A stretch of 64,000 nt of DNA from Gordonia alkaliphila (GTDB lineage: Bacteria > Actinomycetota > Actinomycetes > Mycobacteriales > Mycobacteriaceae): contig NZ_JALKBW010000001.1 of NCBI RefSeq assembly GCF_023017165.1, forward strand, positions 682,001-746,000, in the 5' to 3' direction. A program made the position numbers and the translations under genes. Below the pieces are notes generated by a model. It saw only the letters and a list, made by a program, of their open reading frames with translations, was not told the DNA's origin and searched no databases. Shown here in pieces: positions 7,988-16,063 of the stretch (the stretch's first letter is position 1; each line of letters begins with the position of its first letter).

Positions 7988-8371
7988 TCAGTCGGCGCCC
8001 GTCCCCGGGCTCTTGCGCCATACGGTGATCGCGGCGGCGATCAGCGGGATCTGCAGCGGCAGCCGAGCCCAGGCGACGGTCTTGACCGCCGGGCTACGGT
8101 CCGCCACCAGGCGCACCGTGTTGAGGTTCGCCGGGAACACCGCGATCATCAGCGCAGCGGCCGCCGCCGCGGCCCCGCGCCGGGTCCGCGTCGGCAGCAG
8201 TGCCGCGCCGATGCCGATCTCCGCCGCGCCCGACGCATAGGTCAGCTGCCGCGGATCTCCGGGGATCTCCTTCGGGATGATCCCGTCGAAGGGTTTGGGC
8301 GCCACGAAGTGCAGCACGCCCATGAAGATCAGCAGTCCCGAGAGTGCTTTCGCCATCCGATCGATCAGCAT
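7988..8371 (-). CDS. DoxX-like small membrane protein
   Basis: A 127-residue protein with four hydrophobic segments and the DoxX-family pattern: GLLIFMGVLHFVAPKPFDGIIP at the start (described in parts: helix 1, then HFVAPKPF), GAAEIGIGAALL in helix 2, and an FPANLN segment before helix 4. The function of this subfamily is not established. It converges with the alkylation repair gene and is separated by 28 nt from the Mce-associated gene set upstream of it. Confidence 0.75.
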   Translation of the reverse strand: MLIDRMAKALSGLLIFMGVLHFVAPKPFDGIIPKEIPGDPRQLTYASGAAEIGIGAALLPTRTRRGAAAAAAALMIAVFPANLNTVRLVADRSPAVKTVAWARLPLQIPLIAAAITVWRKSPGTGAD

Positions 8372-8399
8372 GGGACGAGTCTACTGACGGTCGTCGTCC

Positions 8400-8915
8400 C
8401 TATTGCGGCGAGACCGGCTCCAACCGTGCCAACAGCCAGCGGCCGTTCTCGGCGGTCATCGTCGCCCAGCGCGCGACGCCGATCCGCTCCGGCTCACCGG
8501 GCGCGCCCTGCAGGGCGATCGACTGATCGACGAAGACCAGCACCCGCGCCCGGCTGCCGGTCCGCTCGGTGACGCCGACGTCGAGGACCACCGCCGCCAT
8601 CTCCACGCGCGAGGTGGTGGCCGCGGGGAACACCACGTCCGGTCCGCGCGTCAGATAGTCGGCGGCCAGCGCACCGGTCAGCCGTTCGGCCACCCGTGCG
8701 CGATCGGCCGCGTCGTCATCGGGACTGAAGTTCATCAGGTCGGTGACGGCGATCGCCGCGGCCTGCCGGATCGGTGCGGCGGCATCGTCGACCGAGGTGC
8801 CGCGCCACGCGAGGACGCCGGCCACCACGGCCACGATCACCGCCACGCTGGTCACCACGGCCCAGATCGACACGAAACGACGATCCGCGGGCACGGTGAG
8901 TCGACGGGCGATCAT
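8400..8915 (-). CDS. Mce-associated membrane protein, fourth of a quartet
   Basis: A 171-residue protein with a short cytoplasmic N-terminus, one membrane helix (about residues 16-40) and an extracytoplasmic alpha+beta domain ending with the typical ENGRWLLARLEPV segment. This is the Mas layout (Mce-associated single-pass proteins thought to stabilise Mce lipid importers). I start at ATG 8915, which overlaps the stop of the next gene (ATGA); the longer frame upstream is a shadow. No Mce permease or mce gene is adjacent. Confidence 0.72.
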   Translation of the reverse strand: MIARRLTVPADRRFVSIWAVVTSVAVIVAVVAGVLAWRGTSVDDAAAPIRQAAAIAVTDLMNFSPDDDAADRARVAERLTGALAADYLTRGPDVVFPAATTSRVEMAAVVLDVGVTERTGSRARVLVFVDQSIALQGAPGEPERIGVARWATMTAENGRWLLARLEPVSPQ

Positions 8916-9553
8916 GAGGCCCGCTCCGTGTCCTGCACCAGCCACCGGTCGCCGGAGCGGGTCATCAGCACGCGCACCGCGACCCGATCGGTACCGGGGG
9001 CGCCGCCGACCAGCTCCGGCGCGGTCGCCTGCGCCACCACCAGCACCGGGACGGTGTCCCCGGACTCGGGCTGCACGCCGGCCGAGATCACCCGTCCGGT
9101 GCTGGGAGCGCCCAAGCCGGCGACGGCGGCGCGCAGGTCGTCGCGGGCCTTCGAGAGCCGGTCGTGCTGAGCGCCGGTGCTCAACGCGAGCACCCGGTCC
9201 ACGTATTCGTCGGCCGCCCGCGGATCGGCCGACAGCATCACCTCGATGGCCTCGGTCGCGGCGGTGCGCACAGCCGCATCCCGATTCAGCGTCTCCTGCG
9301 CCGAGGTGCGATCGACCGACGCCCACACGGCGGCCGCGACCAGGGCGACCGCCACCACGAGAGCCGCGATCATCAGCAGCCGGAGCCCGGCGCGACGACG
9401 TCGGGCCACGCGCCGCAACCCCGGCGCCGCCTCGATCCGCGCCTCCCGCTCGGCGCGCTCGGCCGCGGCATAGGCCTCCCGCGCGGCGGTGAGCCGTGTG
9501 CTCTGCTCCCGCGCCGCCTTCTCCCCCGTCGCCGTCTCCGTCGTGCCCGTCAC
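8912..9553 (-). CDS. Mce-associated membrane protein, third of a quartet
   Basis: 213 residues. A charged, alanine-rich N-terminal region (residues 1-55, probably a coiled helix: AREAYAAAERAEREARIEAA) precedes one membrane helix (about 58-80) and a periplasmic domain ending DRWLVQDTERAS. Both neighbours overlap by 4 nt, so four products are probably made in fixed ratio. The family role in Mce transport is known; the partner transporter here is unknown. Confidence 0.72.
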   Translation of the reverse strand: MTGTTETATGEKAAREQSTRLTAAREAYAAAERAEREARIEAAPGLRRVARRRRAGLRLLMIAALVVAVALVAAAVWASVDRTSAQETLNRDAAVRTAATEAIEVMLSADPRAADEYVDRVLALSTGAQHDRLSKARDDLRAAVAGLGAPSTGRVISAGVQPESGDTVPVLVVAQATAPELVGGAPGTDRVAVRVLMTRSGDRWLVQDTERAS

Positions 9554-10086
9554 TGCAACTCGTCCAATCCGTTCAACAGCCAGCGATCGCCGGAGCGCCG
9601 GAACTCGGCGTTCACCGACTTTGTGCGCACCGTGGGCTCCCCGCGATCCGAGGTCACCACCACGTCGACCACCACCAGCGCGGTCCCGGAGTCCTCGTGC
9701 GCGTCGACCACGCCCACCTGTCGCGGCTCCCAGCGCACCGACCGCGTACCCGCCGGCGGCTGCGCCGACAGCGCGGTGGCCACCGATGCGGCCAACGACG
9801 GCGTGATGAGGGTGCGCGCGTGCGCCCGGTCCTGCTCCCAGCTGGCGGCCCGCGCGGAGAACACGTCGGCGACGATCCGACCGGCCTGCTCCTGCAGCTG
9901 CGCAGTGGTGTCGACGCGTTCGACGACCGGTGCCCGCCGCTCCTCGGCCACGCCGAACGCGGTCGCCGCGGCAGCGAACAGCAGCACGGTGACGAGGCCG
10001 CGCACCACAGCGGCCCGCGGGCTCAGCGGCGCCTCGAGGCGGTCGATCAGTTTCTGCTTCCTCGGGGTTTCCGTACGTTCGGTCAT
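9550..10086 (-). CDS. Mce-associated membrane protein, second of a quartet
   Basis: 178 residues, with one membrane helix (about residues 28-48) followed by an extracytoplasmic domain ending GDRWLLNGLDEL. The stop and start overlap the neighbours by 4 nt (ATGA). The N-terminus is short and basic, consistent with a signal anchor. Confidence 0.72.
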   Translation of the reverse strand: MTERTETPRKQKLIDRLEAPLSPRAAVVRGLVTVLLFAAAATAFGVAEERRAPVVERVDTTAQLQEQAGRIVADVFSARAASWEQDRAHARTLITPSLAASVATALSAQPPAGTRSVRWEPRQVGVVDAHEDSGTALVVVDVVVTSDRGEPTVRTKSVNAEFRRSGDRWLLNGLDELQ

Positions 10087-10667
10087 GGCAGGAAGGCCAC
10101 CCCCGACAATTTGAGCCGGCCGTCGTCCGGTTCGACGACGACCCGCAAACGCAATGGGCGCCGGATCTTGCCCGAGCTGCCGTCGGCTTTGACCGCGACG
10201 GCGGCGGCCACCAGGACCACGCCGCGGTCGCCGCTGCGACCCGCCAGGCCGGCGCCGTCGACCCAGGCGCGGCCGTCGCTGCCCTGCTCCCGCACGAACT
10301 CGCTGTAGGCCTCCGCCGATCGAGAGAACTCGTCGTAGAACTCGCCGGTCGCGCCGGCCAGGATCTGCCGCACCCGATTCTCGTTGTCGGCGTCGGCGGT
10401 CAGCAGCACCTGCACGCGTGCGGTCGCGGCGTCGACGAGCTCAGCGTCGCTGTACCCGTTTCCCCGCTCCTGCGCCTGCCACACCGCGAGCCCGGCCAGT
10501 ACCACCGCCAGCACGGCGACCACCGCCAGGGTGAGCCGGACGCTGCGCGTCAGCCCTTCGCGCACACCGGCATCGACTTCCGCCTCCGCCAATCGCGCAT
10601 ACGCCTGTTTGCGGGCAGCACGCGCCGCCCGCCATCGCGTCACCGCCGGATCCGCACCTCTTGCCAC
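10083..10667 (-). CDS. Mce-associated membrane protein, first of a quartet
   Basis: 194 residues. The N-terminal helix is rich in Ala/Arg (TRWRAARAARKQAYARLAEA), followed by one membrane segment (about residues 45-65) and an external domain with a final RRPLRLRVVVEPDDGRLK strand pattern. It is the first gene of the four-gene overlapping run; 31 nt separate it from the SDR stop upstream, so it may be cotranscribed with the P450 operon. Confidence 0.72.
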   Translation of the reverse strand: MARGADPAVTRWRAARAARKQAYARLAEAEVDAGVREGLTRSVRLTLAVVAVLAVVLAGLAVWQAQERGNGYSDAELVDAATARVQVLLTADADNENRVRQILAGATGEFYDEFSRSAEAYSEFVREQGSDGRAWVDGAGLAGRSGDRGVVLVAAAVAVKADGSSGKIRRPLRLRVVVEPDDGRLKLSGVAFLP

Positions 10668-10698
10668 GGCTCGACCCTACGCGGGGCGCGGTGGCCGG

Positions 10699-11571
10699 CT
10701 ACTGGCCGATGCGCGTGTTGTAGTCCGATCGCGCGTCGTGATCGGGGTTCAGGAAGATGGTGTCGGTCTTGATCAGTCGCCGCAGCGCCTGCTTGACCGG
10801 GTGCGGCAGGATCGTGTTGACGCCCACCCAGCCCATCGACCGCGGCGCGGTGACGCGGACGCGCGGGTGCGCGATCACCTCCACCACGCGGGCCGCGACC
10901 TGCTCGGGTCCGACCGCCGCGACCATGGCGTTGGTCTCCAGGCCGTCGATCAGCCCGGTGGTGGTGAAGGTGGGCAGCACGGTGCTGACGCGTACGCCGC
11001 GCGGCGCGAGTTCGGCGTCGAGCGCCTCGGAGAACTCGATGACCGCGGCCTTGGCGCCGTTGTAGACGGTGAGGCCCGGATTCGGCAGTCGCCCGGCGAC
11101 GGAGGCGATGTTCACGATCTGTCCGCCGCGGCCGTCGACCATCCTTCGCGCCGCAGCCTGGCTGCCCAGCATCACGCCGATCAGGTCGATCTCCACCGTG
11201 CGCCGGATCAGCGCCTCGCTGTAGTCGAGGAAGGAGCCGACCGGCATGATCCCGGCGTTGTTCACCAGCACGTCGAGCGGTCCGACGCGGCGTTCGATCT
11301 CGTCGAGGAAGGCCGTGAACGACGCGGCGTCGGTCACGTCCAACTCGATGCCCTCCACGCCCAGATCGGCGGCGGCCTTGCCGACCGCGTCGGCGTCGAT
11401 GTCGCCGAGCACGACGTGCGCTCCGGCCGCGAGCAATGCCGTCGCGGTCTCGAAGCCGATCCCGCGCGCACCGCCGGTGACGGCGATGACCTTGCCCGCC
11501 AACGCTTTCCGGACGTCGGCGAGACGACGATCGGCGCGGGCACGACGGGACGACAGAAGAGTGGACAGCAT
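10699..11571 (-). CDS. SDR family oxidoreductase next to a CYP136-type P450
   Basis: A 290-residue classical-type SDR. A 25-residue N-terminal extension precedes VTGGARGIGFETA; NNAGIMPVG and catalytic YNGAK follow, then a C-terminal region ending in a hydrophilic tail. It is the third gene of the P450-TetR-SDR run. The same three families are neighbours in M. tuberculosis (the CYP136 region, recalled as Rv3057c-Rv3059), so it likely oxidises or reduces the P450's lipid product. The substrate is unknown. Confidence 0.82.
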   Translation of the reverse strand: MLSTLLSSRRARADRRLADVRKALAGKVIAVTGGARGIGFETATALLAAGAHVVLGDIDADAVGKAAADLGVEGIELDVTDAASFTAFLDEIERRVGPLDVLVNNAGIMPVGSFLDYSEALIRRTVEIDLIGVMLGSQAAARRMVDGRGGQIVNIASVAGRLPNPGLTVYNGAKAAVIEFSEALDAELAPRGVRVSTVLPTFTTTGLIDGLETNAMVAAVGPEQVAARVVEVIAHPRVRVTAPRSMGWVGVNTILPHPVKQALRRLIKTDTIFLNPDHDARSDYNTRIGQ

Positions 11572-11603
11572 CGCTTGCTCCCTCGCGTGCGAAAAGTTGT
11601 GGG

Positions 11604-12194
11604 TCAGTAGACCATCGGCGCCAGGAAGGTGGCGGCGAAGCTGCGCACCGCTTCGGGCGTGCGCAGCGAGTCGTCGGAGGCGGGGACCTCCAGGTACGAG
11701 ATCACCAGGCGCACATGGATGTCCACGGCGCGGCGCAGCAACTCGTCGGGCATGGTGGCGCCGCAGGTGCGGAGCGCGCCGGCGACCCGCTCGATCACCA
11801 TGTCGATGAACAGCGAGGTGATCGACGACGTGAGACTGCGGATCTCCTCGTCCTCGATCACCATGCGGTGCAGCAGCGGATCGGTGTCGATCAGCGTGGC
11901 GCCGGTGACGAACGCCTCGACCACGGCGTCGGCCGGACTCTGTCCGGCCACCGCTTCCTCCAACTCGGCCATGCCGCGCTCGAAGGTGGCGTTCGCGAGC
12001 GCGATCACCAGGTTGTCCTTGCTCGGGAAGCGCCGATACAGCGTCGATCGGCTGACCCCCGCGGCCTTGGCCACCTGATCCATGTTCGCGGCGCGCAGGC
12101 CGACCGCGGTGAACTCGGCCGCGGCGGCGGCGAGGATCGCCGCTTCCTGTTCCTCCGGAGTGGTGGTGACGCGGGTTTTGCGCGCAGCCGCCAT
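11604..12194 (-). CDS. TetR-family regulator of the CYP136-type operon
   Basis: 196 residues. The helix-turn-helix MDQVAKAAGVSRSTLYRRFP followed by SKDNLV lies at about residues 38-63; the remaining helical domain is the ligand-binding part. ATG 12194 overlaps the P450 stop (TGATG). A regulator inside its own P450 operon suggests autoregulation through a site upstream of the P450. Confidence 0.88.
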   Translation of the reverse strand: MAAARKTRVTTTPEEQEAAILAAAAAEFTAVGLRAANMDQVAKAAGVSRSTLYRRFPSKDNLVIALANATFERGMAELEEAVAGQSPADAVVEAFVTGATLIDTDPLLHRMVIEDEEIRSLTSSITSLFIDMVIERVAGALRTCGATMPDELLRRAVDIHVRLVISYLEVPASDDSLRTPEAVRSFAATFLAPMVY

Positions 12195-13534
12195 CAGCGT
12201 CGAACCAACGTCACGGGAAGTTTGTCCTTCGGCACCGGCAACGCGCTGTAGTCCATGGGGAGACGGTAGCCCGCGGGCACGGACCATTCGTAGTCGCGCA
12301 GCAGGTTGTGCATGATCGTCTTGATCTCCATCTGACCGAAGTACAGACCGATGCACTTGTGCACGCCGCCGCCGAACGGCATCCACGCCATGCGGTGACC
12401 CTTGTCCTCCGCGCGGTCGGGTCCGAAGCGGGTCGGATCGAAGACGTCGGGATCGGTGAAGTACCGCGGGTCCCGGTGATTCGCGAGCTGCGGGATGGTG
12501 ACCATGGTGTTGGCCGGAATGAAGTGTCCGCGGATCTGCGTGTCCTTGATCGCCATGCGCGGTTGCGCGGGCACCGGCGGACACATCCGCAGGGACTCCT
12601 TCATGATGGAGTCGATCACGGTCATACCGGCCAGGTCGTCGTAGGTCAGCTCGGCGTTCAGCTCCATCGACTGGGCGCGCGCCGTGGCCTGCCACCCCGG
12701 GTGCTCGGCCATCCGGTAGGCCATCTGGGTCATGGTGATGGTCGTGGTGTCGTGGGCGGCCATCAGCACGAAGATCATGTGGTTCACCACGTCCTCGTCG
12801 GTGAATCGCTCGCCGTCGTCGCCCTCGGCGTGGCACAGCACCGAGAACAGGTCCGGTGTGGCCGTCGCCCGCTTGGCCGGTAGGTGCTTGTAGAAGAACT
12901 CCTCCAGGATCTTGCGCGAGCGCAGACCCTTCCACCATCGGCCGCCGGGCACCGGCTTGCGCACCAGGGCGACGCCGGCGCGGACGGTTTCGATGAACGC
13001 CTTGTTGAGGCGGTCGGCTTCGGGCTTGCTCAGTTCCAGGCCGAGGAAGATCTCCAGCGCGATGTCGAGGGTGAGCTCCTTGAACTCCTCGAACAGCTTC
13101 ACCTCGCCGGTGGGGAACTTCGCGACGCGGTCGACGATCACCGGCTGCATCTCGTCGAAGTAGCCCTTGAGCACCTTCGGCGCGAACGCCTGCTGCAGGA
13201 TGTGCCGGTGGTGACGGTGCTCGTCGAAGTCGAGCAGCATGATGCCGCGGTTGAAGAACGGGCCGATGAAGTAGCTCCAGGCCGGGGCGTTGGCGAAGGC
13301 GCGGTCCTTGTTCATCAGGATCTCGTTGGCCGCCTCCGCGCCGTGGGCGGTGACGAATCGCGTGCCGAGCGCACTCATGGCGAAGACCTCGCCGTACTGT
13401 TCCAGCCGCTTCTGCGAGAAGTCGAACGGATCGCGACGCATGGTGAGGATCTCGAGCAGCCCGTTGCGGGTGCTGACCGGGACGGGACGCAGGTCGCTGC
13501 CGACTTCCGGCTGAGCGAGCACGGGCATGGCCAT
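12194..13534 (-). CDS. Cytochrome P450, CYP136-like
   Basis: 446 residues. The oxygen-binding I helix shows MAAHDTTTITMTQMAY, the ExxR motif is KESLRM, and the heme-binding loop is FGGGVHKCIGLYFG with Cys near residue 395. Segments such as FIGPFFNRGIMLLDFDEH and RWWKGLRSR resemble CYP136 of M. tuberculosis as I remember it. ATG 13534 has AGGAGG 4 nt upstream and ATG 13528 has it at 10 nt; both are possible. CYP136 has no firm substrate, so only lipid-type oxidation is inferred. Confidence 0.88.
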   Translation of the reverse strand: MAMPVLAQPEVGSDLRPVPVSTRNGLLEILTMRRDPFDFSQKRLEQYGEVFAMSALGTRFVTAHGAEAANEILMNKDRAFANAPAWSYFIGPFFNRGIMLLDFDEHRHHRHILQQAFAPKVLKGYFDEMQPVIVDRVAKFPTGEVKLFEEFKELTLDIALEIFLGLELSKPEADRLNKAFIETVRAGVALVRKPVPGGRWWKGLRSRKILEEFFYKHLPAKRATATPDLFSVLCHAEGDDGERFTDEDVVNHMIFVLMAAHDTTTITMTQMAYRMAEHPGWQATARAQSMELNAELTYDDLAGMTVIDSIMKESLRMCPPVPAQPRMAIKDTQIRGHFIPANTMVTIPQLANHRDPRYFTDPDVFDPTRFGPDRAEDKGHRMAWMPFGGGVHKCIGLYFGQMEIKTIMHNLLRDYEWSVPAGYRLPMDYSALPVPKDKLPVTLVRR

Positions 13535-13579
13535 GGTTCCTCCTGAAGTCGTGCCGCGAGTGCCGCAGCTCACTCCATT

Positions 13580-13603
13580 GGAACAGATATTTTGTTTTGT
13601 TTC
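13580..13603. promoter_or_regulatory. AT-rich candidate operator/promoter of the P450 operon
   Basis: An AT-rich island in an otherwise GC-rich gap upstream of the P450. GGAACA (13580-13585) and TGTTTC (13598-13603) are near-complementary arms. It is a plausible binding site for the TetR of this operon; the symmetry is imperfect. Confidence 0.3.
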
Positions 13604-13640
13604 TAGAGTCCCTCCGATTTCCGCGCGTGCCCCGGCCCGG

Positions 13641-14678
13641 TCAGCGGGCCATGAGGACGGCGTGGCAACGGCGCAGCCGCGCCTCCCACCAGGCGATGCG
13701 GTCCGGCGCGGCCAGCGGCAGGTCGTCGTCGGGCGTCACCAGTCGCGGGCTCACCGCGCCGTGGCGCGGGACGAACGAGGGCGCCACGTCGCGCTCCAGG
13801 AGCACGCCGGTGCCCAGCCCGCAGGCGTGGTCGAGCATGGGGAGAGCGGCCGCGGTCGCCACCGAGGCCGCCATGCCGACGGCGGTGTCGAGGGCGCTGG
13901 AGATCACCACGTCCATCTTGAGGGCGGTGTTGAGCGCGAGGACCTTGCGCATGCCGCCGAGCGGGGCCACCTTGAGGACCGCGATGTCGGCCGCCTCGGC
14001 GCGGGCCACCAGCAGCGGGTCCTCGGCGCGGCGGATCGACTCGTCGGCCGCGATCGGCACATCGACCACGCGCCGGACCGCGGCGAGCTCCTTGATGCTC
14101 GCGCACGGCTGCTCCACGTATTCGACGTCGCCGATGGCGCTGATCGCCTCGAGCGCGGTCGGGACGTCCCACGCACCGTTGGCGTCGATCCGCACGCGCG
14201 GAATCAGTTCCCGGACGGCGGCGACGCGCTCGACGTCGTCGTGCAGGGTCTGCCCGGCTTCGGCGACCTTCACCTTGGCCGTCGTCGCCCCCGGGAAGCG
14301 GGCCAGGATCTCGGCGACCTGGTCGGCAGGCACCGCCGGCACGGTCGCGTTGACCGGCACGGTGTCGCGCACGGCGGGCGGCGGTCCCTGCCACGCCGCC
14401 TCGATGCCGGCCGCGAGCCAGTTGGCCGACTCGACGTCGTCGTACTCGAGGAACGGCGAGAACTCGCCCCAACCCTTGAGACCGCGGAAGATCATCGCCT
14501 CCCGCACCGCAATGCCGCGGAACCGCGTGCGCATCGGCAGTGACACCACCTCGGCGGTTTCCAGGATCACGTCCACGGGCGGCAACTGTGGCTTGCTCGC
14601 CCGCACCACGAAGGTCGGCATCTCGCCGTGCTTGCTCGGAATCGCGAACGGATTGTTGTTGCCGGGCTGATAGACCAT
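13641..14678 (-). CDS. menC: o-Succinylbenzoate synthase MenC
   Basis: A 345-residue enolase-superfamily enzyme of menaquinone synthesis that dehydrates SHCHC to o-succinylbenzoate. Catalytic residues are visible: K135-V-K137, metal ligands D165, E189 and D212, and K236 in VLKVAPLGG. FRGI and GWGEFSPFLEY match actinobacterial MenC. The first 35 or so residues (starting MVYQPGNNNPF) are not seen in the mycobacterial protein as I recall it. ATG 14678 has TAGGAG upstream, but only 14 nt separate it from the stop of the IS110 transposase, so this start region may have been altered by the insertion; ATG 14621 (MPTFVV) is an alternative. Confidence 0.85.
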   Translation of the reverse strand: MVYQPGNNNPFAIPSKHGEMPTFVVRASKPQLPPVDVILETAEVVSLPMRTRFRGIAVREAMIFRGLKGWGEFSPFLEYDDVESANWLAAGIEAAWQGPPPAVRDTVPVNATVPAVPADQVAEILARFPGATTAKVKVAEAGQTLHDDVERVAAVRELIPRVRIDANGAWDVPTALEAISAIGDVEYVEQPCASIKELAAVRRVVDVPIAADESIRRAEDPLLVARAEAADIAVLKVAPLGGMRKVLALNTALKMDVVISSALDTAVGMAASVATAAALPMLDHACGLGTGVLLERDVAPSFVPRHGAVSPRLVTPDDDLPLAAPDRIAWWEARLRRCHAVLMAR

Positions 14679-14692
14679 GTGTTTCTCCTATG

Positions 14693-15742
14693 TCAAGCGG
14701 CTACCGGATGGCAAGTCCGAGCAGCGTCTTGATCGGTGTGCAGGTGGTTGTAGACGACGCGGGCCAGGCGTCGTTTGAGGCACCGTAGTGCTTCGGGTGT
14801 GGACATGCCTTCAGCCTTCTTCTTCTGGTAGTAGATCTTGCCCAATCCGTCCATGCGGATCTGGGTCACGGCGATCCGGTGCACTGCGGCATTGAGCTGG
14901 CGGTTGCCTGATCTGGTCAGACGGACTCGGCCGGCGGTGTTGCCCGACCACACTGGGATCGGTGTGATCCCGGCATGGCGGGCGAAGGCTGCTTCGGACT
15001 TGAACCGGGAGATCCCCGCGGACTCACCCACCAGCTTGGCCGCAGTCATCGGACCCACGCCGGGCATGGCCAACAACGTCGGGGCGGCGATCGCCACACG
15101 CTTGCCGATGCGGGTGGCCAGGGCGTTGATCTTCCCGGTCAACTCGATGATCTCGGCGAGTTCGTCGCGGGCGAGTTCAGCGACGATCCCGCCGACGCCG
15201 TCAAGATGGTCAGCTAGCCTCTGCTGATGCTTGGCCAGGTCCAGGCCCTTGCTCGGCGGCGCCCACGACGGGTCGAGTTCATGGACTCGCCATAACAGCC
15301 GGTTGATCGTCGCCGTCCGGGCCTTGACCAGGTCCTCGCGCCGGTCGACCAGCAGTTTCAACTCCCGTGACGTCGCGTCGTGAGAGGCGACAGGAAGGTC
15401 AGGATCACGTTGAGCCGCGCGGGCGACCGCGAGCGCATCGATCGGGTCGGACTTGCCGCGAGTCCGAGCGACACGACGCTGCTCGGCCATCATCTTCGGT
15501 GGTACCCGCACCACCGACTGGCCCGTACCGAGCAGATCGCGTTCCAGGCGTGCCGACAGGTGCCGGCAGTCCTCGATCGCCCACACCACCTCCGCACCAA
15601 ACCGCTGCCGCACCCAGCGCACCGCGTCCTGGTGCCCAGGCGTGGTCGCCGGGAACGTCTTGTGTCCGAGTTCGCGGCCGACTTCAACGACCGCGACGAA
15701 TGTGTGTGACCGCTTGTGTACATCGGCGCCAACAACAACCAT
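14693..15742 (-). CDS. IS110-family transposase (RNA-guided recombinase type)
   Basis: A 349-residue, full-length protein. The N-terminal RuvC-like DEDD domain has D7 (GADVHK), E57 (WAIEDC), D99 and D102 (SDPIDALAVARA). The C-terminal Tnp20 domain has LLAMPGVGPMTAAKL, a helix-hairpin-helix-like segment, and PVWSGNTAG with S266 as the likely catalytic serine. All key residues are present and there is no frameshift, so the element may be active. IS110 recombinases of the IS621 type are guided by a bridge RNA encoded in the element's non-coding end (established knowledge). Confidence 0.95.
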   Translation of the reverse strand: MVVVGADVHKRSHTFVAVVEVGRELGHKTFPATTPGHQDAVRWVRQRFGAEVVWAIEDCRHLSARLERDLLGTGQSVVRVPPKMMAEQRRVARTRGKSDPIDALAVARAAQRDPDLPVASHDATSRELKLLVDRREDLVKARTATINRLLWRVHELDPSWAPPSKGLDLAKHQQRLADHLDGVGGIVAELARDELAEIIELTGKINALATRIGKRVAIAAPTLLAMPGVGPMTAAKLVGESAGISRFKSEAAFARHAGITPIPVWSGNTAGRVRLTRSGNRQLNAAVHRIAVTQIRMDGLGKIYYQKKKAEGMSTPEALRCLKRRLARVVYNHLHTDQDAARTCHPVAA

Positions 15743-15759
15743 GGTGGTTGCCCTCCTTC

Positions 15760-16000
15760 ACTGATAGGTGACTGGACGGTTGGGCCGGTCGGCGGACACA
15801 TCTCAGTGGGGGCGGTTGCCACGCTCCTATCAAGTCACGCCGGCCGGTCCGTCACATCTGATGCCGACAAAACGCATGCTCGCCAACCCCCCGCACGGGG
15901 GCGGCACCGAGCCTATGAGCCAGACACCAGATGATCAGGATCCAACCACCGCAACAGGTGCGGTGCCATCACTCTCACACTGACCCGAGCCTACTGCGGG
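15760..16000 (-). ncRNA. Candidate IS110 bridge RNA region
   Basis: Non-coding DNA upstream of the transposase, in the position where IS621-type bridge RNAs are encoded. Structure is visible: GTGAC...GGAC (15768-15777) pairs with GTCC-GTCAC (15847-15855) across about 70 nt; CCCCC/GGGGG (15888-15901) forms a tight hairpin; ACCGCA/TGCGGT (15948-15964) forms another; GGCACCG (15904-15910) and CGGTGCC (15961-15967) are complementary; and CCGAGCCTA occurs twice (15907-15915, 15985-15993). The boundaries and the guide loops are not defined. Confidence 0.45.
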
Positions 16001-16013
16001 AACCTCCCCGGCC

Positions 16014-16047
16014 AGTTAGACACAAGTTATTCCATTTGTGTCTAACT
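16014..16047. promoter_or_regulatory. 12-bp-arm palindromic operator before the MpaB-family gene
   Basis: AGTTAGACACAA (16014-16025) and TTGTGTCTAACT (16036-16047) are perfectly complementary, with a 10-nt AT-rich spacer. The site ends 16 nt before the ATG of the oxygenase gene, so a bound protein would block its transcription. No regulator gene is adjacent; the IS110 element now lies on the other side. Confidence 0.65.
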
Positions 16048-16063
16048 TGAGTAGGCTGTCCCC

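Larger units (their letters stand above)
14680..16010 (-). mobile_element. IS110-family insertion sequence (approximate ends)
   Basis: One transposase gene with a long non-coding 5' end (about 265 nt) and a very short 3' end, which is the layout of the IS110 group (the IS1111 group has the reverse). IS110 elements lack clear terminal inverted repeats and make no reliable target duplication, so exact ends cannot be set from one copy. The right end lies between the transposase stop (14693) and the menC start (14678); the left end is probably between 15994 and 16013. Confidence 0.75.

Noticed and set aside
13641..14678. Muconate cycloisomerase
   Set aside because: The enolase-superfamily residues alone do not decide, but the segments FRGI, GWGEF and VLKVAPLGG match actinobacterial MenC as recalled.
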